A stretch of 44,916 bases of DNA from Streptomyces sparsogenes (GTDB taxonomy: Bacteria > Actinomycetota > Actinomycetes > Streptomycetales > Streptomycetaceae). Location of the stretch: NCBI RefSeq assembly GCF_001704635.1, contig NZ_MAXF01000131.1, forward strand, positions 1 through 44,916, given 5' to 3'. A program made the position numbers and the translations under genes. Position 1 is the first letter of the stretch; each line of letters starts with the position of its first letter. The notes under the pieces are model-generated. The model saw only the letters and a program-made list of their open reading frames with translations, was not told the origin of the DNA and made no database searches. Positions 19,401-24,873 of the stretch are shown here, piece after piece.

Positions 19401-19862
19401 CCCGACGCGCTGGTCTGGCTCGACGAGCTGCCGCTGACCCCCCACGGCAAGGTGGATTACGCGGCCCTGCCCCGGCCCGGGCGCGAGGACCTGGTGGGCG
19501 CGGCACCGGCCGTGGCGCCTCAGGACGACCGGGAGCGGCGGGTCGCCGCCCTGTGGCGCGAGGTGCTGGGCGTCGACACCGTCGGCGTGCACGACAACTT
19601 CTTCGACCTGGGCGGCGACTCGCTGCGCCTGGCCACCCTCCAGCGCCGGCTGGAACGCGCCTTCGGTATCGAACTGCCCGTCCAGCGGCTCTTCGAGCAC
19701 GCCACCGTCCACGCCATGGCCCGGGCGATCGGCGGGCCGGACGAGCGCGAACACGCCGTGTCGGCGGCGGAGGACTTCAAGGAGCGGGCCCGGAAGGGAC
19801 GGCGGGCCAGACAGCGCGACCGGCGCCCGGCCACCGGCCGTAAGGAGGGCGACGATGCATGA
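7410..19862 (+). CDS. Three-module NRPS with rearranged condensation domains, builds the peptide of an epoxyketone
   Basis: This 4150-residue protein starts at the ATG at 7410 behind CAGGAA. Order: C1 (about 1-435, HHAVTDG 137-143); A1 (455 on, YTSGSTG 612-618, NGYGPTET 747-754); an N-methyltransferase inserted after core A8 (SAM motif VLEIGAGSG 1003-1011); A10 Lys1406; T1 Ser1473; an orphan C N-lobe (about 1549-1715, HHLVWDI 1682-1688); C2 (1719-2130, active motif degraded to AHLAVADR at 1848-1855); A2 (YTSGTTG 2328 on, NMYGITET 2469 on); T2 Ser2724; C3 (N-lobe HHLVCDG 2925-2931, C-lobe 2956-3210); a second C-lobe (3225-3470); A3 (YTSGSTG 3682 on, NCYGPTEA 3812 on); T3 Ser4071; a basic C-terminal tail that may dock to the PKS. 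My manual alignment to PheA gives pocket codes DAYWWGGTF (Val/Ile-like), DFWNIGMVH (the known Thr code) and DASVVGCVT (unassigned). The first residue should be N-methylated and N-acylated by C1. The stop overlaps the PKS start by eight bases. No MbtH-like gene is visible. Confidence 0.93.
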   Translation: MAARPSHPLSPSQSGIWYARSLDPASPAYNCLQYLDIQGAVDTGLLLDAIGRVVVEVDGLHVRFDGRSDPPRQIPLPPTAPDIPVHDLTGEPEPLAAAHTWLRRFLRVPFDLEAGHVADFAVLEVAPGRTLWAQRYHHAVTDGHAFNLITHRVAEVYRALSTGGPVPPARFQSLGDALAEVADYRASDRFAADRAYWLDRFADRPAPLDLTEGSGAAVAAHEVRRLAFTLPAARHRALRAAAREAGTNFPRALIATMAAYTARMTGREDVVVGLGSRSRATPGSERFPGMMSDVLPLRLSVTADTTWSRLLADTHEAVAQAMAHHRYRSEDLRRELGWPERRRSAGPLVNLIPPLGTADFGGASGTLHNLSVMPTEDLTLCCYQQTGGEDLRLTLDVHPDRCDDTALADHHERLTTLLHGLGPDTVHRPVASGECTGPRERGRLLDTWNEAPRPLPEPSLGELFRRQAARTPDAVAVAGGDTELSYRELDTRSDRLAGLLRERGARAGATVLVFMERSVELLVTLLALVKNGAPYVPLDERQPPARLRTLISEADGDLLLVDGATRELPLVREHAAAGRPVADVAELERTAPPVPPAPDEPVAQDAPACVMYTSGSTGVPSGVQLTHRNIVALAYDRCWSGGAHQRVLWHSPHAFDAVLYELWVPLLSGGRVCVAPPGALLPATLRTAIARHGVTAAWLTAGLFAALAEEEPDCLRGLREVWTGGDVVSPTAVARVFDACPGIVVVNGYGPTETTTFATRHRMTRPPRGPVPIGRAMDNTTLYVLDAEGRPVPQGAPGELWVGGAHVSSGYVNRPEATRERFRDNPFHPGRMYRTGDLVRLASDGTLAFLGRADDQVKIRGFRVEPHDIELSLERHPDVARAVVVPQPAPGGAKRLVAYLLPAAERDSAERDSAEGGTNERDAAGWDAAGRGTAGRDTDERERVREWQDIYEDMYREGDRAALGEDFGGWMDSYHGTPLPRHEMREWRDRTVARILALRPRRVLEIGAGSGLLLARLAPHCAEYWATDFSERAVSRLEAGVREDDRLAGRVRLLRREARDLSGIPLDHFDCVVVNSVVQYLPSAAYLSAALRGALGTLTPGGHLFVGDVRPKRLLREFRTGVELRRDPGDDGAPGDLAGLKRTVERAMLHEKELLVEPEFFTEHLGALPEVAGVDVRVKRGRAHNELTQFRYEAVLRKASAGAEPYSCADATVARWGHDVAGLSDVGRWLRDKQPAALRVAGVPNARVLPLLRAEHEVCAGTGVAAARDALDGVRDTLPDDGILDGGVPDPEDFAALGRGLGLRTVLTWADNAADGSLDVLFLDPAALPASAGPTAPDFVADVYPRRRTPAASTPAEAFTNQPIRPERHPRLAAAVEAYAQRQLPDYMTPSAYVVLDHLPLSVNGKVNRAELPPAPAPVAATPEPGAEVSGAEATATQVTATERELAAIWADLLRTEVDPAAHPDFFALGGHSLLATRLVSRVGARLGVEISLRTVFENPRLTSLARELDERRAPAPPAAESKTAEAKTGEGDTGEGDIGEADGSFPVSGFQERIWLDERLRGTGSFYNVPLAWRVRGGLDPAALSTALGRVVARHEALRTRFVERERDGRPRQVVADPWIPEVAHHVAEGATAEHRMADARAALEALAQEPFDIASGRLLRVMLVDLEKDGRDQLLMCCLHHLVWDIGSEPVFLRDLERAYAECAPRAEQAAPYQEYPATPHQQRMAFVEHFERGTVYEDAPVYHNVSQLLTLDTTPGEAELRRAVAAVMDRHPALRTTVELSGGTCAQRVHERLPVECATLPDTGPQGIAAWLRRPFHLAEGPLFRAAVAPQGPDGADGCALVLVAHLAVADRASLRTVGREIRTLLAGGQLPPPPPSFVQWWQARDTDAQERQTARLAELLDGGSGALRLPEDRPRAAVHVYEEYSLPVAVPEDTGLAGFARREGIGTEAVLLAAYTAVLMWYSGQTDLTVGVTNPRRDTATAHLVGPVDDFLPLRLRGGHDQSFASWARACEAGLREVRACGLAPFDDVARRVAPPKDMSRTALFDVVFDLDRDAPAGGPPTPLAGLGKCDLILTLREAGGGGADGRLVFNGLYYAPDRMRLFAEHWRRLLRDAVTRPGTPLGAFEPLTDAERRRQIEEWNDTAADYPHTTLSRLVSERAARQPDRVALVGERPGGGGTLTYRQLAERAERIAHALADLGVRPGDTVGLRLRRGPAQVEAVLAVLLAGAAYVPIDPAAPADRAAFILDDSAATLLLTDDPDTADPAPADPDTADPAPADPDTADPGFAGRTVRLGDLDLGLTAVSPDREPLPEPAPDDLAYIIYTSGTTGRPKGVRVTHRNVVRLVTGDRLPFRFGPEDVWVLAHSYAFDFSVWEIFGCLVHGGRLVLPGGPELRDPRGLAELVRRHRVTVLNQTPGMFAQLVRVTDTEERRLASLRYVILGGARFAPTTLGHWPAAHPGTEVVNMYGITETTVHVTARTITPEDIAADRSPIGTPLPTTTVRLLDPHLTAGRHRLLPAGAVGEICVGGEGVAAGYVGRPELERERFVPDPYGSGRLYRSGDLGRYLPDGTLEYLGRMDDQLQVRGYRIEPAEVESCLTGHPEVAQAVVTVDEADPDRLVAHVWCPAAVPGAGELRARLAERLPEYMVPSVFKVADRIPLSVNGKVDLAELAAASTVLTDGAGSAPRTETARALALLWGELLPVPEIFADTSFFEAGGHSLLAATLLSQVSTRFGVDLPVRTVFENPRLKDLADRVDEALAERGHRLPTPDTSQDGPRAEPAADGELVPASDFQRRIALDQQLSSGPDRYAMPLVWRVRGGRLDPGRLRRALAAVVARHEALRTGFVERGGRLWQRIGEPWAPPLKEVDLSGQPPAEQEARWRESVSEIAGAPFDLASGRLLRPALIDLGEQGQLFLLCLHHLVCDGPSLVPLVQDLSAAYEGAEPGAEAVQYREFVREQAELGVSVAGRAGVERWCGRLAGAPAYVSWPGSGGVEPSGVVEVPLGVGVLEGLRGVSEREGVSWFMAVAAAFAGALHRWSGERDVTFGCPVANRGGERFGSVVGPCTNTVVIRSVVDGGTTVAGLLRGTRERVLEALEDQHVPFDQVVAALNPERRYGVTPYAAAVLNLAPMDDGYPLGGTVLTPLMSSQLAAEQKFPVTVTVYREDGRDRVGLSYRGDLLTRRHAEELAGLLRELLAALSALSDTAHDPVLPQGAAGVAQYREFVREQAELGVSVAGRAGVERWCGRLAGAPAYVSWPGSGGVEPSGVVEVPLGVGVLEGLRGVSEREGVSWFMAVAAAFAGALHRWSGERDVTFGCPVANRGGERFGSVVGPCTNTVVIRSVVDGGTTVAGLLRGMRERVLEALEDQHVPFDQVVAALNPERRYGVTPYVDLALTPVVPETRAPSLGGHPLRRFPLSGEGADWAAKGAVTVSFQEQNGSLRGLLAYRGDRVGRAEAERLAALTAAVLADLVDRPDRPLAALPRLGADERAALAALEEGPAAAPPTTLPELIAARVRATPDATAIDTPEGPIGYAELDARARRLAARITRIKRSAPVERPADTERPADTGRSARPDGPEPVAVLLDRGPELVVAMLAAWYAGRAYCPIDPGYPPARIAYLLEDLGARVVLTDGGHPLPDAVADTVTVLDVTQGAADGDTPAAAAEPPGADDPAYIVYTSGSTGLPKGVVVRHAGLAQHALWFADLLALRPADRVGQLVNVGFDAAVSEIWPTLGAGATLVPHPGTVFPGEVSRWLDTHQVTVAVLPAALAETLWSHGEPPRALRRLVYGGAALGSAPPPGLPYGLVNCYGPTEATVTATAHVLAPGEPDFRPGRVGRPAAGVRVHVVDEQGRRCPVGATGEIVVGGAGVALGYWRRPGPTAEKFLPDGPEGAPGPVYRTGDLGRWLPDGTLEFLGRADRQLKVRGHRIEPEEIEARLAAHPLVARAAVRAFEAASARLVAYAVPGGDGDTDPGTATATVLGALRETLPPPLVPDALVWLDELPLTPHGKVDYAALPRPGREDLVGAAPAVAPQDDRERRVAALWREVLGVDTVGVHDNFFDLGGDSLRLATLQRRLERAFGIELPVQRLFEHATVHAMARAIGGPDEREHAVSAAEDFKERARKGRRARQRDRRPATGRKEGDDA
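12051..12563 (+). other. Orphan condensation N-lobe inside the NRPS
   Basis: Residues about 1549-1718 are the N-terminal half of a condensation domain. They run from 'SGFQERIWLDERL' through 'PFDIASGRLLR' to an intact HHLVWDI and a 'PYQEY' linker. No C-lobe follows; the next residues ('PATPHQQRM') begin a complete new condensation domain. The stump resembles the N-lobe of C3 more than that of C2. Confidence 0.8.
14195..14275 (+). repeat. 30-bp in-frame tandem repeat in A2
   Basis: Nearly three copies of a 30-base unit encode repeats of DPDTADPAPA in a loop between adenylation core motifs A2 and A3. They add a Pro/Asp-rich insertion without breaking the frame. Confidence 0.8.
16275..16788 (+). 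repeat. 514-bp direct repeat, copy 1 (condensation C-lobe)
   Basis: This encodes residues 2956-3126 of the NRPS, from 'QYREFVREQ' to 'NPERRYGVTPY'. It matches 17082-17595 at all but three positions on visual comparison, at an in-frame distance of 807 bases. Codons here end far more often in T or G (GGT, CGT, GTG, TGT) than in the C-rich flanks. Confidence 0.92.
17082..17595 (+). repeat. 514-bp direct repeat, copy 2 (condensation C-lobe)
   Basis: This encodes residues 3225-3395. The three differences from copy 1 are a silent change in a Gly codon, Thr to Met in 'LLRG(T/M)RERV', and a silent change in the Gly codon of 'RYGVTPY'. After each copy the sequence diverges completely into two different C-lobe ends. 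Confidence 0.92.
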
Positions 19863-22800
19863 GGACGCCGTGGCCATCATCGGCATGGCCTGTCGGCTGC
19901 CGGGCGCCGGGGACGTCCGCGCGTTCTGGGAGAACCTGGTGGCCGGCCGGGACACCGTCTCCCGCTTCACCTCCGACCAGCTCGCCGCGGCGGGGATCGA
20001 CCGACGGCTCGCGGAGCGGCCGGACTTCGTGGCCGCGCGCGGCGTGGTGGCCGGCGCCGACCGGTTCGACTGGTCGTTCTTCGGCTACAGCCTCGGCGAG
20101 GCCCGGGGCATCGACCCGCAGCAGCGGGTGTTCCTGGAGTGCGCGAGCACCGCGCTGGACGACGCGGCCGTGGACCCGCACCGCTTCCCGGGCCCCATCG
20201 GGGTGTTCGCGGGCTGCGACGCCGTGCCCCTGGGCTCCTCCCAGGAGGAGCTCGTCGCCCAGACCCTCGGCCGCGACAAGGACTTCCTCGCCACCCGGGC
20301 CGCGTACAAACTCCGGCTCACCGGGCCCGCGCTGACCGTGCAGACCGCCTGCTCCACCTCGCTGGTCGCGGTGCACCAGGCCGTGCAGAGCCTGCTCGGA
20401 TACGAGTGCGACGCCGCCCTCGCGGGCGGGGTGGGGCTCTTCTTCCCGCAGGTGACCGGCTATGTGTACGAGGAGGGCGGCATCCTGTCGCCCGACGGCC
20501 ACTGCCGCCCCTTCGACGCCGACGCCGCCGGCACCGTCTCCAGCTCGGGCGCGGGCGTGGTGGTGCTGCGCCGGCTGGAGGACGCGCTGCGCGACGGGGA
20601 CCGCGTGGTGGCCGTCATCCGCGGCACCGCGATCAACAACGACGGGGGAGGCAAGGCCGGATTCACCGCGCCCTCGCCGGGCGGGCAGCGCGATGTCATC
20701 CTGGCGGCCCTCGGCCGGGCCGACGTGGACCCGGCGGACATCGGCTACGTCGAGGCACACGGCACCGCCACCCGGCTGGGCGACCCGGTCGAAGTGGCCG
20801 CGCTCACCGCCGCGTTCCGCGCCACCACGGACGCGGTCGCCTCCTGCGCCCTGGGCGCGGTCAAGGGCAACATCGGGCACACCGGCTCGGCCTCCGGCGT
20901 CAGCGGCCTGATCAAGACGGCGCTGACCTTGTGGCACCGGGAGCTGGTGCCGACCGCGCACTTCCGGCGGCCCAACCCGCTGATGAAACTCGACACCACC
21001 CCGTTCACCGTCGTCGACCGCCACGGCCCCTGGCCCGAGGGCCGCCCGGCACTCGCCGGGGTGAGTTCCTTCGGCGTCGGCGGCACCAACGCGCACGCCG
21101 TCCTGGAGGCCGCCCCGGCACCGCGCCCCACCCGCGCGGGCGCGCGCGGGCCCCGGCTGCTGGCGCTGTCCGCCGCGTCCCCCGAGGCGCTGCGGCGGGC
21201 CCGGACCGACCTGGCCCGGCGGCTGCGGGACACCCCGGCCCCGCCGCTGGACGAGGTGGCGCGCACCCTGGCCGACGGCCGCCGCCGGTACGCCCACCGC
21301 GCCACCGTCGTCGCCCGCGACGTGGAACGGGCCGCCGGGGCGCTCGAAGAGCCCGGGACGGACGGCTCGGCGGAGGCGGTGGAGTCGGCGGGGTCCGCCG
21401 GCGTGGCCTTTCTGTACCCCGGGCAGGGCACCCTGCGCCCGGGCGGAGCCGCCGCCGGGGCGTACGCCGTGCTGCCCGCGTTCGCCGAGGCCTTCGACGA
21501 GGTGCGCGCCTGGGCCCTGCGGGAGACCGGCACGGACCTGTCGGCACTGCTGCGCCCGGGGACACCACCGGACTGGTACCACGACCCGGTCCACCAGCAA
21601 CTCGGGCTGTTCGCCCTCGGACACGCGCTCACCCGCACCCTGGCCGGCTGGGACATCCGGCCCACCGCCGTGATGGGCAACAGCATCGGCGAGTACGCCG
21701 CCGCCCTCGCCGCCGGGGTGTGGGAACTGCCCGACGCGCTGGAACTCGTGCACACCCGGGCGCTGGCCACCCGGGACACCGCTCCCGGCCGGATGCTCGC
21801 CGTCGAGCTGGTACGGGACGGCGCCCGCGAGGCCGTCACCGAGGCGCTGGCCGGGCTGCCGGAACCCCGGCCCACGCTCGCCGTGGACGGCCATGACCGC
21901 CTGGTCCTCTCCGGCTCGCCCGAAGCGGTCGGGCGGCTCGCCGAGCGGCTGGACGGCCTGCCCACCCGGATGCTGGAGACCCGCAGGGCCTTCCACTCCG
22001 CCAGGATGGCACCGGCCGCCGCCGCGCTGCGCACCCGCGTGGCGCGGGTGACGGCCAGGGCGCCGCGGGTGCCCCTGGTGTCCAATGTCACCGGCGGCTG
22101 GGCCACCCCCGGCGAGGTGGCGTCGGCCGACTACTGGGCCGCCCAGCTGACCGGCACCGTGCGCCTGCAGCAGGGCCTGGACACCCTGCTGTCGGGCGGC
22201 GCCGAGGTGTTCGTCGAACTCGGCCCGGGCGCCTCCATGAGCCGGGCGGTGCGCGACCACCCCGGCCACGCCGGGCGGCCCACCACGGTCCCCCTGCTCG
22301 ACGGAGCGACGGACGACGCCGAAGCGCGGGTCCTCGAAGCGGTCGGCAGGCTCTGGGAGGCCGGACTGGACGTCGAGGTCGGGCAGTTCGCGGGGGAGTC
22401 CCGGCAGCGCTGCTCGCTGCCGCCTCACCCCCTCGACTCCCGGCCCTGCGGCACCGGCACCGACCGGCCCGCCGGCCACGTCCCCCCGGCCCCGGCCCCG
22501 GCCCCGACTCCGGCCCCGACCGCGCCGCCCGCCCCGCACCGGACCACCGCGCGGCGGATCGCCGACGCGCTGCCCGACCCGCCGCCCCCGGACCGCCCCA
22601 CCCTGCCCCAGCGGCCCGGCCTGGTGCGCCGCCTCGACGCGTACACCGCGGCCCTGGCCACCCGGCTCGGCCTGCGGATCGGCCGCCTCGGGCCCGGCGA
22701 CGCGGTGTCCGCCCGGGACTTGACGGACCGCCTGGCCGGGGGCGGGAAGCTGACCGGACCGGCCCGGCTGATGGTCCGGGCCATGACCGAACACGGCTTC

Positions 22801-24834
22801 CTCACCGAACACCCGACGGACACGGAAGGCGTGACGGGCGGCACGGACGTGGCCCGGGGCGGCGGCCGACTGCTGGTCCCCGACGACATCGAGGAGCGGC
22901 TGCGCGCCGCGCTCGACCCCTCGGGTCTCGAGGAGGTGCGCGGCCTGCGCCGGATGCTCGACCACTGCGCGGACATGTATCCGGAGGTGCTGGCCGGCCG
23001 CCGCGAGCCCGTCTCCGTGCTCTACCCGGACGGCGACGACACGTTCCTGCGCGCCTGCCTGACGGACAACTCGGTCGATGTCGCGGACGCGGGGCCCTGC
23101 CTGGACCAGCTCGCCGCCGCCGTGGCCGCCGCCCGGAGCCCGGGCCGGGCGGACCGTCCGCTCCGCGTGCTCGAGGTCGGCGGCGGAAGCGGCGAACTCA
23201 CCGGACGCGTCCTGGAGTCCTGGCCGGCCCACCCCCAGGACCTCTACACCTTCACCGACATCAGCTCCCTGGCCCTGAGCCGGGCCCGGGAGCGCGCGGC
23301 CGGACCGGCCTGGCGGCAGGTGCGGTGCGCGCGGCTCGACCTCGCGCGGGACCCCGGCCCCCAGGGCTTCCCCGCCGCCGGCTTCGACGTCGTACTCGCC
23401 TACAACGCCCTCCACGTGGTGCCCGACCTGCCCGCGACGCTGCGCCGGCTCAGGGGGCTGCTGGCCTCGGGCGGCTGGCTGGGGGCGGTCGAGGTCACGC
23501 GGGTAGCGCTGTGGACCCACTTCATGTGGGGCCTGGCGCCCGGCTGGTGGGACTTCGCCGACGACCTGCGCGCCGACTCCGTCCACCTGCCCGCCGACGG
23601 GTGGCGGCGGGCGCTCCGCGACGCCGGGTTCTCCGAGGTCGCGGTGGTGGAGCGGCCCCCGGCCGACCACGCGGTCCTGCTGGCCTCGGTCGAGGAAGCG
23701 GCGGCCACGCCCGACGGGCCCCACCCGGCCCCGGAACCCCCGCAGGCGGTAACCCGGGCCGGGGCCCCGGCCCGGGCCCCCGCCCCAGCCCCCGCCCGGG
23801 CCGCGGCGCCGGACGGCGGCCGCGCGGCGCTGGCCGCCATCTGGACGCGGCTGCTGGGCACGTCCTCGGCGCGCGACGAGGACGACTTCTTCGCCCTGGG
23901 GGGCGACTCGCTCATGGCCGTACGGCTGCGCGGCCGTATCCACGAGGAGCTCCGGATCGCCGTCCCCCTGACGGAGTTCCTGGAACGGCCCACCTTCGGC
24001 AGCCTGGTCGCGCTGGCCGAGCACGGCGAAAGGGCCGACAGCACCGACAACGCCGACACCGCGGAGAGGGCCGGGGGCGCGCGACCGGTGCACGTCCCCG
24101 CGGCCCCCCGGGAACTGGTCCGCTTCCAGGAGGGCGGCCCGGGCGTGCCCCTCTTCCTCGCCGCCCCCGCCGCCGGAAGCGCGCTGTGCTACCGGGAGTT
24201 CGCCCGGGCCCTCGGCGGGGACCGCCCTGTGTACGGGATCGACGCCCCGGGGCTGCTGGGCGGCGCGCCCACCCCCGACCGGGTCGAGGACCTGGCCGAC
24301 CACCACATCCGGGTGCTGCGCGCGGTGCGGCCGAACGGACCGTACGCGCTGGGCGGCTGGTCGGTGGGCGGGCTGGTGGCCCATGAGATGGCGGCGCGGC
24401 TGGAGCGGGCCGGCGAGCGGGTCGAACTGCTGCTGTTCCTGGACGGCTTCGCGCCGGACAGCGGCGGCCGCCCCCTGGGGTCCGCCCCCCAGCACCTCGC
24501 CGCGGGCCTGTGGCACCAGGCGCTGGTCGCGCTCCAGGTCGGGCCCGCGGGCCGGGCGGTGCGGTCGGTGCCCGGGGTGAGCAGGGTCTTCCGGGCCTAT
24601 CTGCGGGCCATGCTGCGCTACCGGCCGAGGCCGGTGTCCTGCCGTACGGTGCTGTTCAAGGCCGGGCTCACGCACCGCACCGAGGCGCGGCTGCGCGCCT
24701 CGCTGAGCGCCCTGCACCCCGGCGGGCTGACCGTGCTGCCCTGCTCGGGCCGGCACTGGACGCTGCTGGCCGAGCCGCACGCCTCGGCCCTGGCGCACCA
24801 GGTGCGCCGGGCCCTGGACGACCCGGAGCGCTGA
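19855..24834 (+). CDS. PKS module KS-AT-cMT-ACP-TE without reductive domains, makes the gem-dimethyl beta-keto acid
   Basis: This 1659-residue protein starts at the ATG at 19855 with AAGGAGGG five bases upstream and overlaps the NRPS stop. The ketosynthase (about 3-425) has Cys166 in 'TACSTSL', His302 in 'EAHGTAT' and His342 in 'GNIGHTGS'. The acyltransferase (about 500-830) has Ser610 in 'GNSIGEY', where the canonical motif is GHSxG, and 'RAFHS' (His714), which suggests malonyl-CoA. A Pro/Ala-rich linker leads to a C-methyltransferase (SAM motif VLEVGGGSG from 1105). The carrier domain has Ser1352 in 'LGGDSL'. The thioesterase has Ser1503 in 'GGWSVGG', Asp1530 and His1634. With no KR, DH or ER the product keeps a beta-ketone. 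Double C-methylation followed by TE hydrolysis gives the beta-keto acid that the ACAD-like enzyme would convert to an epoxyketone. This matches the PKS layout I recall for the epoxomicin/eponemycin pathways. Confidence 0.93.
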   Translation: MHEDAVAIIGMACRLPGAGDVRAFWENLVAGRDTVSRFTSDQLAAAGIDRRLAERPDFVAARGVVAGADRFDWSFFGYSLGEARGIDPQQRVFLECASTALDDAAVDPHRFPGPIGVFAGCDAVPLGSSQEELVAQTLGRDKDFLATRAAYKLRLTGPALTVQTACSTSLVAVHQAVQSLLGYECDAALAGGVGLFFPQVTGYVYEEGGILSPDGHCRPFDADAAGTVSSSGAGVVVLRRLEDALRDGDRVVAVIRGTAINNDGGGKAGFTAPSPGGQRDVILAALGRADVDPADIGYVEAHGTATRLGDPVEVAALTAAFRATTDAVASCALGAVKGNIGHTGSASGVSGLIKTALTLWHRELVPTAHFRRPNPLMKLDTTPFTVVDRHGPWPEGRPALAGVSSFGVGGTNAHAVLEAAPAPRPTRAGARGPRLLALSAASPEALRRARTDLARRLRDTPAPPLDEVARTLADGRRRYAHRATVVARDVERAAGALEEPGTDGSAEAVESAGSAGVAFLYPGQGTLRPGGAAAGAYAVLPAFAEAFDEVRAWALRETGTDLSALLRPGTPPDWYHDPVHQQLGLFALGHALTRTLAGWDIRPTAVMGNSIGEYAAALAAGVWELPDALELVHTRALATRDTAPGRMLAVELVRDGAREAVTEALAGLPEPRPTLAVDGHDRLVLSGSPEAVGRLAERLDGLPTRMLETRRAFHSARMAPAAAALRTRVARVTARAPRVPLVSNVTGGWATPGEVASADYWAAQLTGTVRLQQGLDTLLSGGAEVFVELGPGASMSRAVRDHPGHAGRPTTVPLLDGATDDAEARVLEAVGRLWEAGLDVEVGQFAGESRQRCSLPPHPLDSRPCGTGTDRPAGHVPPAPAPAPTPAPTAPPAPHRTTARRIADALPDPPPPDRPTLPQRPGLVRRLDAYTAALATRLGLRIGRLGPGDAVSARDLTDRLAGGGKLTGPARLMVRAMTEHGFLTEHPTDTEGVTGGTDVARGGGRLLVPDDIEERLRAALDPSGLEEVRGLRRMLDHCADMYPEVLAGRREPVSVLYPDGDDTFLRACLTDNSVDVADAGPCLDQLAAAVAAARSPGRADRPLRVLEVGGGSGELTGRVLESWPAHPQDLYTFTDISSLALSRARERAAGPAWRQVRCARLDLARDPGPQGFPAAGFDVVLAYNALHVVPDLPATLRRLRGLLASGGWLGAVEVTRVALWTHFMWGLAPGWWDFADDLRADSVHLPADGWRRALRDAGFSEVAVVERPPADHAVLLASVEEAAATPDGPHPAPEPPQAVTRAGAPARAPAPAPARAAAPDGGRAALAAIWTRLLGTSSARDEDDFFALGGDSLMAVRLRGRIHEELRIAVPLTEFLERPTFGSLVALAEHGERADSTDNADTAERAGGARPVHVPAAPRELVRFQEGGPGVPLFLAAPAAGSALCYREFARALGGDRPVYGIDAPGLLGGAPTPDRVEDLADHHIRVLRAVRPNGPYALGGWSVGGLVAHEMAARLERAGERVELLLFLDGFAPDSGGRPLGSAPQHLAAGLWHQALVALQVGPAGRAVRSVPGVSRVFRAYLRAMLRYRPRPVSCRTVLFKAGLTHRTEARLRASLSALHPGGLTVLPCSGRHWTLLAEPHASALAHQVRRALDDPER

Positions 24835-24839
24835 CCGCC

Positions 24840-24873
24840 ACCCGGGCGCCCGCCGCCGAGCGGGTGCCCGGGT
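24840..24873. terminator. Bidirectional hairpin terminator after the PKS
   Basis: A 14-bp stem (one G-U pair) with a six-base loop lies six bases after the PKS stop and touches the stop codon of the converging gene. It marks the likely end of the biosynthetic transcript. Confidence 0.7.

Noticed and set aside
7800..19970. A very long open frame on the minus strand opposite the NRPS.
   Set aside because: It lacks any recognisable domain and exists because high GC removes stops; the plus strand carries the full set of NRPS motifs.
4325..24834. Salinosporamide-type beta-lactone pathway.
   Set aside because: No chlorinase or cyclohexenyl-alanine genes; an NRPS with N-methyl and Thr modules, a C-methylating PKS and an ACAD point to epoxyketones.
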